DNA of 64,000 nt from Lycium barbarum (lineage: Eukaryota > Streptophyta > Magnoliopsida > Solanales > Solanaceae): the NCBI RefSeq assembly GCF_019175385.1, contig NC_083344.1:3448965-3512964 (forward strand), read 5' to 3'. Under the pieces are notes generated by a model that was given only the letters and a program-made list of their open reading frames with translations, had not been told where the DNA came from and made no database searches. A program made the translations under genes and the position numbers. Positions within the stretch are counted from its first letter, which is position 1; each line of letters opens with the position of its first letter. Below are positions 24,228 to 35,177 of the stretch, piece by piece.

Positions 24228-26110
24228 TCCAAACAACAAAATAATCATGAAAGTTAAGGAACTCATAACTAAGAAAATTCAACCACAACCGACTTTTACG
24301 CGATAGTTAGAAGCCTAAAAGAAGGATAAACAAACTCAGGACCCATCATAATATACCAACTAACAATGGACAAGTAAAAGAAATAAGGGGTTTAAGAATC
24401 TTACTCTTCAGAATCTTACTTTTCACTGTTTAAAGAATAACAACATAACACAGCTAGCAGAGTTCCCATCTTTTTATTTTGGAAAATCAAAATTCCATTT
24501 TGATCAAAAGGGTATTCTCTGATCAACCAATAATACCAAAAAACTTCAATAAAACATCACTTTGGTCTCTTTTCACCTCCTTTTGGGCAACTTTGTAAAT
24601 TCACAGATCATAAATTGAACTCCAAACAACACAACAGTGCTGAAAGTTAATGAAATCGTAACTAAAACCATTCAACTAGAACCGACTTTTACGCGATAAT
24701 TAGAAGCCTGAACGAAAGAATGAACAAATTCAGGGCCCATCATCATATACCAACTTACAATGTACAAGTAAAAGAAAGAATGAGTTAAGGAATCTTACTT
24801 ACTTTTCACTGTTTGAAGAATAAATAAAACAGTGATGAAAACAATAGAACACAGCCATATCAATTCCCATCCTTTTTTTTTTTTTTTTTTTTGCAAAATC
24901 AAAATTCCATTTTGATCGAAAGGGTATTCTTTGATCAACCGAAAATCCCCCAAAACATCACTTTCTTCTATTTTTAGTACTGAATGATCCAACTTCAAAG
25001 GAAATCATACCCCACCTCCACCCCCTCAAAAAAAAAAAAAAAAAAAGCTTTAGGCCAAAAATAGTACTAGAACTTAACTAGTTGAATCTGTGCAATTCTG
25101 ATAAACCACCATCATATTCATGAAATTGAACTCCAAACAACACACCAATGCTGAAAGTTAATGACATCGTAACTAAAAAGATTCAACTAAAACTAACTAT
25201 TACGCGATCCTTAGAAGCCTAAAATAAGAACGAACAAATTCAGGACTCAATTCTGATAAACCATCATCATATTCATGAAACTGAACTCCAAACAACACAC
25301 CAATGCTGAAACTTAATGAACTCATAACTAAAATGATTCAACCAGAACCGACTATTACACGATAATTAGAAGCCTCAAATAAGAACGAACAAATTCAGGA
25401 CCCAATTCTGATAAACCACCATCATATTCATGAAACTGAACTCCAAACAACACAATAATGATGAAAGTTAATGAACTCATAACTAAAAAGATTCAGTTAG
25501 AACTTTTAAGCCATATCAGGACCCATCATCATATACCAACTACCAATGTACAAGTAAAGAAAAAAGGGGTTAAAGAATCTTACTTTTTTACTGTTTGAAG
25601 AATAAATGAAACAGTGGTGAAAACAACACATTAAATGACCATCTACAAAATAACACAGATCGCCTGTGTGTTATTTCAGAATCGGCCCATGTATACACGG
25701 GGTCATATAACTCTATTCATTTCGTAAAGACCCCATTTAACTAATTTCCTCGTAAACCGCCATAGCAAAAAAACATCACTTTCTTCTCTTTTTGAGTAAC
25801 TTTTTTCAACTTTGTAAATTTTCACAGAGTCTATATCATCATATACAAACTAAAAAATGTACAAGTAAAAGAAAGAAAGGGTTAAAGAATCTTACTTTTC
25901 ACTGTGGTGAAAACAACACAACATACCCATAGCAATTCCCATCTTCTTCTTGTTCTTTCTTCCTTTTTTTTTTTTTTTAAATCAAAATTCCATTTTGATC
26001 AACCAATAATCCCAAAAAAATCTTTCTTCTCTTTTTTTTGGTAAATTTTTCCAACTTCTTAAAATTCACAGAGTCCCTAAATTAAATTAGTGATTTGGGT
26101 CTCTGTAAAT
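24228..26110 (-). repeat. Tandem array upstream of NPGR1, possibly duplicated 5' leader
   Basis: Two nearly full units of about 385 bp (24228-24614, 24617-25010) and about four partial ones (near 25125, 25280, 25437 and 25800) share CTGAAAGTTAATGAAATCGT, CCGACTTTTACGCGATAATT, AGAATCTTACTTTTCACTG and AAATCAAAATTCCATTTTGA. On the gene strand the third motif reads CAGTGAAAAGTAAGATTCT, a good 5' splice site (AAA|GTAAGA). Several units therefore carry a potential leader-exon donor. Transcription has not been shown. It overlaps a decayed hAT-type element end near 24050-24224. Confidence 0.65.
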
Positions 26111-29100
26111 TCTCTGATCAACCAAAAATTTGAACTTTTTTCTCACTTTTTTTTCTTCTTCTTATTAGTTTGTGTGAAAACTCAATGATCAACCAAGAAT
26201 CCAACAAAATTATAACCCAAAAACAACAAAAACAAATACCCTTTTCTTTTGCCTGAAAATTCTCAATTATATAATTGACAGAATCTTTAAATATTGTCAA
26301 TCAAGAATCCCAAAAATCTTGTCTTTATTGGGAAATTTTTTTGTGTGCTTTGTAATTAACGAAAGTTTGTTATAATTGAATTGTGATTTTTGGCTGTCTT
26401 GTGTAAATGGGTTTTGCGTGGAATCCAACAAAAAAGAATAGAAATCGTGAAGGAGAAGATTTTATTTAATATTATTACAAACTCGGTCCCAATTTATACG
26501 ATACTCCCTTTTAATCTTTAAAAAAAATATTACTTTATTATATTCAAAATAATATTTAAAGTTTTTCTTTTAAATTTTGCTTTTATTTTTAATAAAATAA
26601 TTTATAGATACACAAATATTTAAGATATTCTTTTATTATATATATTTAAAAAATAAAAAAAATTGTTTCACACTCCGTGTCCGCTAATAGTATTAAAGTT
26701 CGACTATATTTAAATTCGCGCCTAATAGCCCCATTTTGAGAATAGCGATTCCTATCAAAGATATTTTTATATTTTTGTTAAATTTTGTGTCGGCAAATAT
26801 TATTGCATAAATTGGGACTCAAGGAGTATAAGGAAAGATATGGGAAAGGAATAAAGTAAAAGTAGTGGTGGGATTTGGAAAAGAAGACTTGTAAGTGGGA
26901 CCAATCTGGAATTTAATAAACTTTCTAAAGGCCATATTTCTGCCACATGGAATTATTTTTTACATGCAGTTATTTGTACGTACTTTTTTTCCACATATTT
27001 CAAGAAGTAACTGACAAACTTTTCTTTTAAAAAAGAGTGACTGACAAATTTGGAATGCATTTTGTCTTTTGAAGAGTAAAATAATACTGCTGTAGTAGTA
27101 AAAAATAAAATACTCTTGTAATTTATCCCTTTATTTTTTTCGGTGTTCGGTACATGTATCATAGGCTTGGTTAAATTCGAAAGCATGCCGAGAAATCGCA
27201 CTTTTAAGTGTAAATCACTCCTTAAGAAATGTGATTTCATACTCGATTAAACTCAATGTGAGGTTTGTGGTTAAGGAAGATTACTTACCATACCATCAGA
27301 ACTTTTATTTGCTGATTTACTTTAATTGAACTAATCTTTTTTTCTCTCGTCATATGACACTATATCGAGATTTGAAATTTGATATGTTCGATCTTTAATA
27401 CTTTTTTTTAACACTGGTATTTTTGTACTTTTATAATTATGAAGTCATATATTAGTACTATTTGTTAAAAGTGTAGTATATCTTGACACACACACATTCA
27501 TGTATAATATGCTTTGAGTTAAATTTACTGAGTTCGACCGAATAAACGTGATAATAAAGGGCTGCATTCTTTCCGGTGCACAATAATAAGTAGAAGACAA
27601 AGGCGTGTGTTCATGTGTTTCAAATATTTGAAGATTATTCAAAATAAATATTAATTTATTAAATTGGTCCATTATTTCAATTTTAAACTTAAAATATAGA
27701 GTTTGACCGTTTGAAAAATATGTTTTACAAGTTTTAAGTTTTCATTCCTAAAATTTAGATTATGTTTTCATGTTCATACGCAACTTCAACTTAGAAATAT
27801 TTTCTTTAAGCTTAAAATGTGAATATACTCTGTTTCAAATATTAGTTAATGGGAATGAATTGAATATGGTATCTTTTTCTCATTCAGCATATAAACAAAA
27901 TTAAGGAATGAATTGAATATGGGAATGTTCAAGAAAGCCACAATATCGTATGAATATCAATCTGACTTTGACAAATTGATAGTGACATGTAGTATGTGGT
28001 TTGATTTGGCAAAAACTAATTATAAGTTTTGTTTATGTGGCAGTTCACTAGTTATTTTCAGTGCATTTTTTTTCGTCTTTTAGGCTACTTGTAAGCTGTA
28101 TCTTTCGCAAAAGATAGGGATAGTTGAGTTATTTTTTTATTATGAAATTCAGTGTTTTAATTTTTGTGTAATAGGAGAAATCACTTATGTTTAATGAACC
28201 ATTTATCAAATCAATCCTCCAGAGATAATTAAAAGGGGAAAAGTGCACGAATACCTTAATTTGACGCCATTTAATTCGTGCTAATTTTTTTTCTCTTTGC
28301 ATGTTTACCTACTGCGGACATGTGACATAATGTCTGAAGTTTCATGTGGCTAATGTTCAACTATTTTTGCCTCAGTTCAATTATTTTTGTTTGAATTTTC
28401 ATCTTACTTTAGACACATATGCCTGAAATAGCCGTTTTTGCGAATTTAAGTCATTTATAACCGAAGTTCATGCACATGAGATTCAATTCAAGCAAAAAAT
28501 GATGAAGTCAAGTGAAAATGAATGAACTTCAATGATCCATAGCCGAAGTTCAGGCAAAAATAAATAAAGTCCAACAATTTCTGCCTGAACTTCAAGCAAA
28601 AATGCATGTTTAATTGAATATGGGAGTGTCAAGAAAGCCACAATATCATATCAATATCAATCTGACTTTGAAAGTTGCCATGTTGCATGTAGTATGTCGT
28701 GTGATTTGGCATAAATTGATTAAAGTTTTGTTTATGTGGCAGTTGATCAGTAGTTATTTTCAATACAATTTTTACTCCTTTCAGGCTACTTTTATCTCTC
28801 ACAAAAGATAGGGATCGATAGTGATAGTTGAGTTATTTTTTAATCGGAAAAGGTTTAAATATATCATTGAACTATCAGAAATGACTTATTTATGCAATTC
28901 GTCAATAGTTTGGCTCATTTATGTGATCGTCCTTACCAAAATGGCTCATCCATCCATGCCATTTTTCATTAACGCCGGTTTTACAATATCATATATGACA
29001 CGTGGCCTCCAATTAGAGGTTCACATCAATGGCATAAATGAAGAAGTTTCTGGTCAGAATATAGTTTCAATATGAAGAAGTTTCCGGTTTTGTGTTGTAC

Positions 29101-30170
29101 TAAGAGTAATAGTAACTAATTATTATTAGTTTCAATATGAAGAAGTTTCTAGTCAGAATATAACAGGGTGCTTTATGACTAGACAATATCATCATTTATA
29201 ATATTACCATTTCTAATTTAATTAACACAGTTACTCTAACAATAATGTACTTTCAGAGTTTCAAAACTATAATAATCATTATAATTTCAATTTTACATGG
29301 ATACACTATTATACACAATCCATATACAACATATAAAAGGAAAGCTACTAAAAGTAAACTGCAAGATCCAAGGAATATGAGTTGACACAATCTCTTGATT
29401 TTAAGAGCATAATATCATCCCAAATTGTTTTTGTTTTCATAACCAATAAATTCCCAAGGTTAGTGGCACGTAGTTCTAATTCAGTAGGGCCTGATCAAAT
29501 GTATAAAAATTTAACCTTTAGATATGGCTTCTCTTGAGCCTTCAATGATCGTTAATGTAGCTATCAGAATTAGGGCTAGATTGTAACAACTCAATCCACT
29601 AGTGATATCGTTAGCTTCAGGCGCAGACCCGAACGACTTTAAAACGCGTTATTAGAGTCTAAGACTTGTTTTTCTTATACATCCAACATCTCTTCCTTTG
29701 TTTTGCCGAGTAAATTGCCAATAGTGTTAGATTTTAAGAACTAAAAATATCAAGTAACAATTTTTCAAATTGAGATTTTATGTATGTTTGTACTAAATCA
29801 CACCCATTGTTCTCATTAGGGGCGGAGGTAGGCTTTAGCATATGGGGTTCTAGGTTTGACCTCAATCATCAATCATGTATATGTGTTAAGAAATCCACTA
29901 AATATTCATGAAAATTAAATTCAGAACTCATTACTAACACTTGAGATCGTTGTCCTAGAATTAAACCTCAGTTCAAATACTAAATCCCCTTGAATTGTTA
30001 TATAAGAATAACGAGTGCTATATATGATATTCCACACTTGCTGATTTAAAATCTTGAATTCGCAATCTTGAATCTGCCTTTTCATTTGAATTGGATACGG
30101 GGCAATGATGTGCTCTCAAAGAGGCAAGGACCATTCATAGATTCACAGCAATAAAGTTGCTATTGTCAGA
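26111..30170. other. Repeat-rich intergenic DNA without genes
   Basis: No coding region was recognised. Contents: an inverted-end element about 26480-26830 (GGTCCCAATTTATACG / AAATTGGGACTCAAGGAG), a dispersed duplication (27913-28842, separate entry), a CAATCCACTAGTGATAT-containing repeat near 29590 and a decayed CGGAGGTAG-type hAT remnant near 29820. Poly(T) and AT runs are frequent. Confidence 0.5.
27913..28842. repeat. Direct duplication of a ~220-bp segment
   Basis: 27913-28134 and 28616-28842 share GAATATGGGANTGTNCAAGA, AGCCACAATATC, TTGTTTATGTGGCAGTT and AAAGATAGGGATAG. The copies are separated by about 480 bp that include repeated GAAGTTCANGC motifs (TGCCTGAAC, CCGAAGTTCA). No coding signal was seen. 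Confidence 0.7.
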
Positions 30171-30489
30171 GAAAAAAGAGTAACTAGGAAAATGGGAAAT
30201 GAATCTACAATTATGAACATGGTATCAAAAAGTTAGATTGTATAGACATTCTAGAATTGTGAATTAAAACTTTTGGGTGCTTTCAAAATAGTTGCGAAAT
30301 TAACTAAAAAAAAATAAAACTAAAACTTTTCAAGTGCATCCCTGTCCAGGGCCTGACTCTGTAGTTTGTGTTGTAAACTTGTAGTAAAAGAAGTGCCTTT
30401 GGATCTTGATGGCCGAATCGAGCCAGAGCCTGAACCATTTTTCAACATAAAAGGACCAAAAATGCCCCTAACATTTGTGATTTGTATTA

Positions 30490-32114
30490 GGGATAAGACA
30501 CTATTACCCCTGAACTATACCCGAAGTTCGTACGACACACCTTACCTTTCCCTGGGTCTTATTACCCCCCTAAACTTATTTAAAACGGAATAATTACCCC
30601 CCTAAACGCTGATGCCCACTCTCATATGGGAGAGTGACATACATTCTCCTTGCCACATGTGTATTTATTTGTTTTAATTTTTTTCAGCTTATGTGTCATT
30701 TAAAAAAAAAAAATTAAAAAAAACTAAATTTTCTTTAAAAAAAATGATTTTTAAAACCCGTTTTAAAAAAAAAGGACTGAAAATATGGATTAAAAAACTG
30801 AATTTTCTTTTAAAAAAATGATTTTTAAAACCCTTTTTAGGGAAAATACATTAAAACCCCCCAACCTATAGTCGGATTAATTATGACGCACCCAACCTTT
30901 GCGGGCGACCTATTACCCCCCCCCCCCTAGTCTTAATTTTTCAGTATTTTAGTAGCATTTTCGGCTGACGTGACAAAAAAAAAAAAAACTGGCGAGTGAA
31001 AATGAACCAAATGTGATATTTTAATAAAAATTAATCTTTAAAAATTTATTTATATTAAAATATCTCACCCACCCCCACCCTCCCTCTCTTTCTTCTTCTT
31101 TCTCCTTTTTCTCTTTCTTCTTCTTTCTCCTCACCCACCCCCACCCTCCCTCTCTTTCTTCTTCTTTCTCCTCAACCACCGCTGCCACACCGCCGCCGCC
31201 ATGCCGTTGCCGCCGCCACGCCGCCGCCAGCAGCAACAGCAGTAGCAACGGGCGGAGACGTGGCGGTGACGTGGGGGTGGGTGAGATATTATTAATGTGT
31301 TATTTTAATGTGTTAATTTAATTATTAATGTGTTATTTTAATTATTAATGTGTTAATTTAATTATTAATGTGTTATTTTAATTTGAATTATTAAATGAAA
31401 AAAAAAGTGGCGGAGAGTGTGCAACACTCTCCACTGTGCAACTGGGATTCAATTTTTTTTGCCACGTCAGCCAAAAAATGCTATTAAAATACTGAAAAAT
31501 TAAGACTGAGGGGTAATAGGTCGCCCGCAAAGGTTGGGTGCGTCATAATCAATCCGGCTATACGTTGGGGGGGGGGGGGGTTTAATGTATTTTCCCCTCT
31601 TTTTAAAAAAAAAATTGAAAAGTTGATTTTTTTAAAAACCCGTTTTTTTTTTACTGAAAACATGAATTTTTTTAAAATATGGAAAAATGGATTTTTTAAA
31701 AATATGGAAAACTTGATTATTTTTTTAAAATGTCTTAAAAAATCTTGATTTTCATGATTTCATTTTCTTAGGACACTTTTATTTTTCAAATAAAATCCGG
31801 AAAAAGTGTTTTTCTTGTCAAAATGTGAAAAAACTAAATTTTTATAAAAATTAATTATTTTTTTAAAATGTGGAAAACCCATTTTTTAAAACTAAATTTG
31901 GAAAACTAGATTTATTTTCATATTTTAAAAAAATAAAGATTTTTAAGAAAAAAAAATAAGTTTCCCGTTTTTTATGTTTCTCCTTGCCACATCAGCGTTT
32001 AGGGGGATAATTATTTCGTTTTAAATAAGTTTAGGGGGTAATAGGACCTAAAAAAAGTTAAGGTGTATCGTAGCAAATTCGGGTATAGTTCGGGAGATAA
32101 TAGTGGCTTATGCC
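30490..32114. mobile_element. MULE-type long-TIR element carrying a second element
   Basis: It is flanked by a perfect 10-bp target-site duplication ATTTGTATTA (30480-30489, 32115-32124). The ends are GGGATAAGACACTATTACCC and, inverted, GGCATAAGCCACTATTATC, and similarity between the arms runs for well over 100 bp (AACTATACCCGAA, AAACTTATTTAAAACG). A 9-11 bp duplication and long TIRs point to Mutator-like MITEs. The core is A/T homopolymer-rich, without genes. Element 30840-31596 is inserted in it. The same family is at 38282-39236. Confidence 0.87.
30840..31596. mobile_element. Second MULE-type element nested in 30490-32114
   Basis: The ends GGGAAAATACATTAAAACCC and GGTTTAATGTATTTTCCC are inverted, with longer arm matches (GTCATAAT, CCAACCTTTGCGGGCGACC). 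Nine-bp site copies are CCCTTTTTA (30831-30839) and CTCTTTTTA (31597-31605), with one mismatch. The core has C/T-rich repeats, a GCC-repeat stretch at 31170-31250 and repeated TTAATGTGTTATTT at 31295-31380. The small open frame through the GCC repeats is low-complexity and not called a gene. Confidence 0.85.
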
Positions 32115-32912
32115 ATTTGTATTATATATGAACATTAACATGCCGGCTCATAGTTGTCCCTTACATTATCTTCTGTCTCAAATATATATCCTTTGTTGAC
32201 CTATGGCTCATAGAAGTTGCAAGGCCCAAAAAAGAAGACTAGGAAAATGGGAAATGAATCTACAACGATAAACATGGTATCAAAAAGTTAGATTTGTACA
32301 CATTCTACTATAGTGATTGAAAACTTTTGTGTGGTCCCAAAATAGTTGTGGAATTCATTAAGCTACCAAAAAAAAAAAAAAAAATGAAAACTTTTCAAGT
32401 ACATTCTTGTTTTTTTTCACTCCCCTTGTTTTTCTTTAGAAATGCTACTACTCTCACTTTCTTGTTTGGCCCCTGATTCTGTAGTTTGTGCTCTTACTAG
32501 AAGAAGTGCCTTTGGATCTTGATGGCCGGTCGAGCCAAAGGTTGAACTATTTTTTTCAACAGAAAAAGATAATGATGCCTCTAACGTTTGTGAGTTGTCT
32601 TATATATATATGCCCTTTGTTAACTTATTGGATCATAATTGTTCTCAATGTTATCTTCTGTCTAAAATATATGCTCTTTGTTGACCTATCGGCTCATAGA
32701 AATTGCAAGGCACGGAAAAAAAGACTAGAAAAATGGGAAATGAATCTACATAATGAACTCGGTATCAAAAAGTAAGATTGTACACACATTCTACGATGCA
32801 TATTCTACAATTGTGAATGAAAACTTTTCTGTGGTCTCAAAATAGTTGTGAAATTCACTAATTAAGCTGCCAAAAAAAATGAAAACTTTTCAAAGTACAT
32901 TCTTGTTTTTTT

Positions 32913-35083
32913 TCACTCCTCTTGTTTTTCTTTAGATATGCCACTACTCTCACATTCTTGTCCGGGGCCTGATTCTGTAGTTTGTGCTGTACTAGAAGAA
33001 GTGCCTTTGGATCTTGATGCTCGGGTCGAGCCACCATCCTCCTTGGACTTCTTTCGTCGTGATTTTTTAGGGATATCGGGGTTGTTTTTGCCCGAAGATT
33101 CACTCGATTTGTGGCCATCGGACGTGTCCTTGTTATGGTGTCGCCTAGAACTCCTGGATTTGGCACCAGGCTCTTTGCTTGTAGAGTTCTCATTGCTACC
33201 ATTTTCTGTAGTAGAATGTCTCCTGGATGTTCTTGGCTTCTCTGGTTTGTCTTTGGTTGGTGAGGATGAATTTGCATTTCTTGACCTTCTGTTTGAATCT
33301 GCAATTCCATGACATATTGTGCAAAAAGAATGAAAAACAGGACACAACATTGATCCTTTCAGAGTAATAGGCGAATCTAGGATTTAAAGCTTAACTTGGT
33401 GTATATTTATATGAGATTTATCTTTTTTTCATATATATGTTTTTATGTGACCATACATGCTGTTGATGGACTATATATATCCATCTATGCTCCTAGCTTA
33501 TAGTAACAATATTTTATTAGTTATTTATAACCGAGAGATCCACGAGAGCTACTGGCACACGGTTCAGAACTCGATGAATAATGAGCCCGACCCTTTACCT
33601 TTCTCCACTTAAATATCTGGCTTTTGTTTGTGGCTGGTTCGAACCCATAATGTGCATCTAATACACAAATCACAAATTGCGCTCTTATCACTAGACCAAT
33701 GCTCTGGGGGCTCCTAGCTTATAGTAACCATTAGCAGGTTATATAGGTCAATATTGTCTAGACTCGTCTTAGGTGTCTCAATCTCGGATCTAAAATGGTC
33801 ATAACATTTGGAATTCTTTTTTACCCACACTAGGTGTCTACACAAAACTGCGTTGGTTTACTATTGTTAAGTGCTGGATTGAGGCGAGAGTACATACTAA
33901 TTAACAAGGGTTAGTGATAGAAGTGTATATGAAAGACACACATCATGTATTAATTGATTTTGTGTAAACACTAGACGTATGTAAGTTTTCTTCCCACCGC
34001 CATTATGATAGCTAACTATTTGAGTGTCCCATTCTGCGGCGCTATTTGATTATTTAATTGGTTTGAAGTCTTGAAAATTGTATGGCGTGATATTATTAGC
34101 ATAATAATCTCAAGCATTTCGAGCACCGAAACATTCCAAAATGAAAGAGTATCACATAAATTAGGACGAGAAGAGTATAGAAGTTTTGAGTCATAAGAAA
34201 GAAAGAAAGAAATAAGGAAGAAAAGAACAATGTGTTATGATGAAAAAGTAACACACCTTCAGAAACCCATTTAATATCAGGATTTTCTTTAGGCTCTGCT
34301 GGAGGAGGAAGCAAAGGTGCTGATTGAAATGCTCCTGGTGATTTAAATTCTTTCATCTGCGAAAAATAAAATAAAACTTGGTGATAACAAAACAAAAACC
34401 ATGTTAGGTACTATTTCTTTATATTTGAAAGATTGAAATTGGATCTATTCATTAAAAAGAATCGATTCAGTATATTTCTCGTAGCGACTATGGTGAATCA
34501 AGTAGTAGAATAAGATGAAAAAGCGGAATCGGATCTATTCATTAATAAAGAAGCGATTCAATATGTTTCTTGTGGTGACTATGGTGAGTCAAGTAGTAAG
34601 CTAAGATGAAATTTGAAATCGGCACTATTCATTAAAATACTGACTCAATACATTTCTTTTGGTGAATCGAGTAGTAGAATAAGATGAAGATAGACTAACG
34701 CAAAAAAAAAAAAAAAATGCAACAAGTAAAAGAAAAAGGGAAGAAAAATATTACCCAGCTTGGATTATCAACAGACGATGGACCATCCCATCCTATATGT
34801 GCAACATGCTTTACATCTGTTGGAAAACCAATTTGCATATCTTTTTCTTTATCCTCATCTGCACCATAGAACGGAATAAATACGAACAATTCATACAGTC
34901 GAACTCAACTAATTCAAAATTGACTCATACTCGATTGCCAAATCATTTTCAAGAATCTTAAATTACCCACAAAGGAAAATGTGAAATAATTGAAAGTTAA
35001 TGCAACTAAAAGATCATTCACTCACCAAAAACTTGAGAAATGTACCTAAGGCCTTTAAGAAGGCCTTTCACCTTTGTGGTCAT
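32913..35083 (-). CDS. RIC: RIC protein (ROP-interactive CRIB motif effector)
   Basis: Four coding exons: 35083-35026, 34858-34755, 34356-34257, 33298-32913 (stop TGA), joining to 215 aa. The N-terminus [19 protein letters not shown] is the short basic/hydrophobic head typical of RIC10/RIC11-like members. The CRIB motif spans residues 29-42 ([14 protein letters not shown]; the two His are the ROP-contact positions), followed by WDGPSS and [14 protein letters not shown]. The C-terminal half is a Ser/Lys/Arg-rich, likely disordered tail. Known role: RIC proteins bind GTP-loaded ROP/RAC GTPases through CRIB and connect them to actin, microtubules and vesicle traffic, usually at the plasma membrane. 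The RIC subgroup was judged by eye. The 3' end is duplicated downstream, and introns 2 and 3 carry repeats. Confidence 0.92.
33508..33709 (-). mobile_element. tRNA-derived SINE with 19-bp target-site duplication
   Basis: On the minus strand the element starts near CCCCAGAGC, has an A box TGGTCTAGTGATAAGAGC and, about 45 nt later, a B box GGTTCGAACC, then a non-tRNA body (GGGTCGGGCTCATTATTCATC) and an A-rich tail. Direct repeats GCTCCTAGCTTATAGTAAC flank it (33489-33507, 33710-33728). It lies in the last intron of the RIC gene, in the same orientation as the gene. Confidence 0.88.
34434..34690. repeat. Three ~90-bp tandem units in RIC intron 2
   Basis: Each unit has CTATTCATTAA, GATTCANTANATTTCT, GGTGANTCAAGTAGTAG and TAAGATGAA. 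The third is the most diverged. Confidence 0.8.
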
Positions 35084-35167
35084 GATCTCAACTTAGGTGC
35101 AAAATTTTCTTCTTCCAAAAGGCTATTAATCAAGAAGATGATATTTTCACCTAAAATCAGTCATTTG

Positions 35168-35177
35168 CTTTTATAAA
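35168..35177 (-). promoter_or_regulatory. TATA box of the RIC gene
   Basis: Minus strand ATTTATAAAAGC lies 85-95 nt upstream of the RIC ATG at 35083, which suggests a short leader of about 55-65 nt. Confidence 0.5.

Larger units (their letters stand above)
30171..33030 (-). repeat. Tandem copies of the RIC gene 3' end
   Basis: Downstream of the RIC gene are two extra copies of its last about 120 coding bases plus about 360 bases of 3' flank: copy 2 at 32206-32545 and copy 1 at 30171-30440 with its remainder. The period between copies 2 and 3 is about 485 bp. Shared blocks are GAAGTGCCTTTGGATCTTGATG (31 bp with flanks), ACTAGGAAAATGGGAAATGA and GCTCATAGAANTTGCAAGG. Both copies begin at the same GGCTCGA in exon 4. 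They contain small indels, so they no longer encode the same tail. Copy 1 is split by a transposon at 30490-32114. Confidence 0.85.

Noticed and set aside
28614..29075. Plus-strand open frames of 65 and 84 codons
   Set aside because: They overlap a repeated non-coding segment and dispersed repeat text; no homology recognised.
31021..31248. 75-codon low-complexity frame in a nested element
   Set aside because: Codes only for Glu/Lys, Gly/Trp and Leu runs from C/T and GCC repeats; no support as a gene.
32488..32775. Plus-strand frame [10 protein letters not shown] near 32500 and a similar one at 30366
   Set aside because: They are antisense readings of the duplicated RIC tails, not genes.
32938..33312. 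124-codon plus-strand frame over the RIC last exon
   Set aside because: Antisense to a Ser/Arg-rich coding exon with verified splice phase; no own motif.
33640..33709. A functional tRNA gene on the minus strand
   Set aside because: A and B boxes are present but no acceptor stem pairs, and it continues into a SINE body with an A-rich tail and target-site duplication.
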